Shown piece after piece: positions 12,951-13,090 of a stretch of 13,090 nt of DNA (the first letter of the stretch is position 1; every line of letters starts with the position of its first letter). Location: contig JBEPVN010000065.1 in NCBI GenBank assembly GCA_041691015.1, positions 1 to 13,090 of the forward strand, given 5' to 3'. The notes beneath the pieces are model-generated. The model was not told the DNA's origin. It worked only from the letters and a program-made list of their open reading frames with translations, and did not search any database. The stretch comes from JBBSJT01 sp041691015 (GTDB lineage Bacteria > Chlamydiota > Chlamydiia > Chlamydiales > Parachlamydiaceae). The position numbers and the translations under genes are program-made.

Positions 12951-13090
12951 ATGAAAAGACCAGATTTTTTTTTTACAACTGATCAAGAAGGCCCTCCATT
13001 AGACAAAATCAAAGTCAACTTCAATAATCCTTTAGTTGATTGGAGTCAGTATCCATTTTCTTTAAATCTAGTTAAAACCTTGAAGGAAAT
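12951..13090 (+). CDS. N-terminal part of a probable AAA/ABC-type ATPase (COG3910-like)
   Basis: The frame opens at ATG 12951 and runs off the window after 46 codons. It reads MKRPDFFFTTDQEG, then PLVDWSQYPFSLNLVKTLKE. A segment of the type 'W..YPFsLp.v..L..l.F', just before the Walker A loop, is typical of the small predicted ATPases of the COG3910 group, so a Walker A GENGSGKS should follow within about 20 residues outside the window. No SD sequence is visible before the ATG (TTATTCTTTAAGC). The function of this group is unknown. It is divergent from the oxidase operon. Confidence 0.6.
   Translation, partial: MKRPDFFFTTDQEGPPLDKIKVNFNNPLVDWSQYPFSLNLVKTLKE

Overview
The window is AT-rich bacterial DNA with compact operons, several exported proteins, a Fic protein and much small-scale duplication debris. 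An opacity-type outer-membrane barrel, a Fic AMP-transferase, a possible ankyrin-like protein and gene decay together suggest an amoeba-associated intracellular bacterium, such as a chlamydia-like or Legionella-like organism. This is inference; no marker gene fixes the taxon.

Layout. (1) 74-916: outer-membrane beta-barrel gene closed by a strong terminator. (2) 1080-2371: a translationally coupled pair, an exported SnoaL/NTF2-like two-domain protein and a small secreted Gly/Ala/Arg-rich protein. (3) 2403-4698: a rearranged block. It holds remnants of a SnoaL-like gene and a tetR gene, an elaborate palindrome, an intact Fic gene, the 3' remnant of the same tetR, and an intact DUF2007-like gene. 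(4) 4762-5595: an unrecognised protein, followed by about 330 bases with no convincing gene. (5) 5928-7996: the intact version of the block in (3). DJ-1/PfpI and SnoaL-like genes diverge from a tetR gene that converges on a second DUF2007-like gene. The 55-base divergent control region has a consensus promoter and two operator-like sites. (6) 8045-8763: a short GNAT acetyltransferase, a small secreted protein and a third, 5'-only DUF2007 fragment. (7) 8821-12581, minus strand: a probable three-gene operon in transcription order of exported FAD amine oxidase, membrane-anchored SRPBCC protein and exported TPR protein. (8) 12951 to the edge: the start of a probable AAA/ABC-type ATPase.

How they fit together. 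The TetR/SnoaL/DJ-1 cluster looks like a locally regulated electrophile or stress response. A second copy of its SnoaL-TetR-DUF2007 part lies at 2447-4675. There, 357 bases spanning most of snoaL and the control region are deleted at a 5-base microhomology, and about 420 bases of tetR are replaced by a Fic-containing segment. The block is bracketed by an imperfect 18-bp inverted repeat. The least described unit is the exported oxidase/SRPBCC/TPR operon, whose TPR protein carries an unusual group of histidines.
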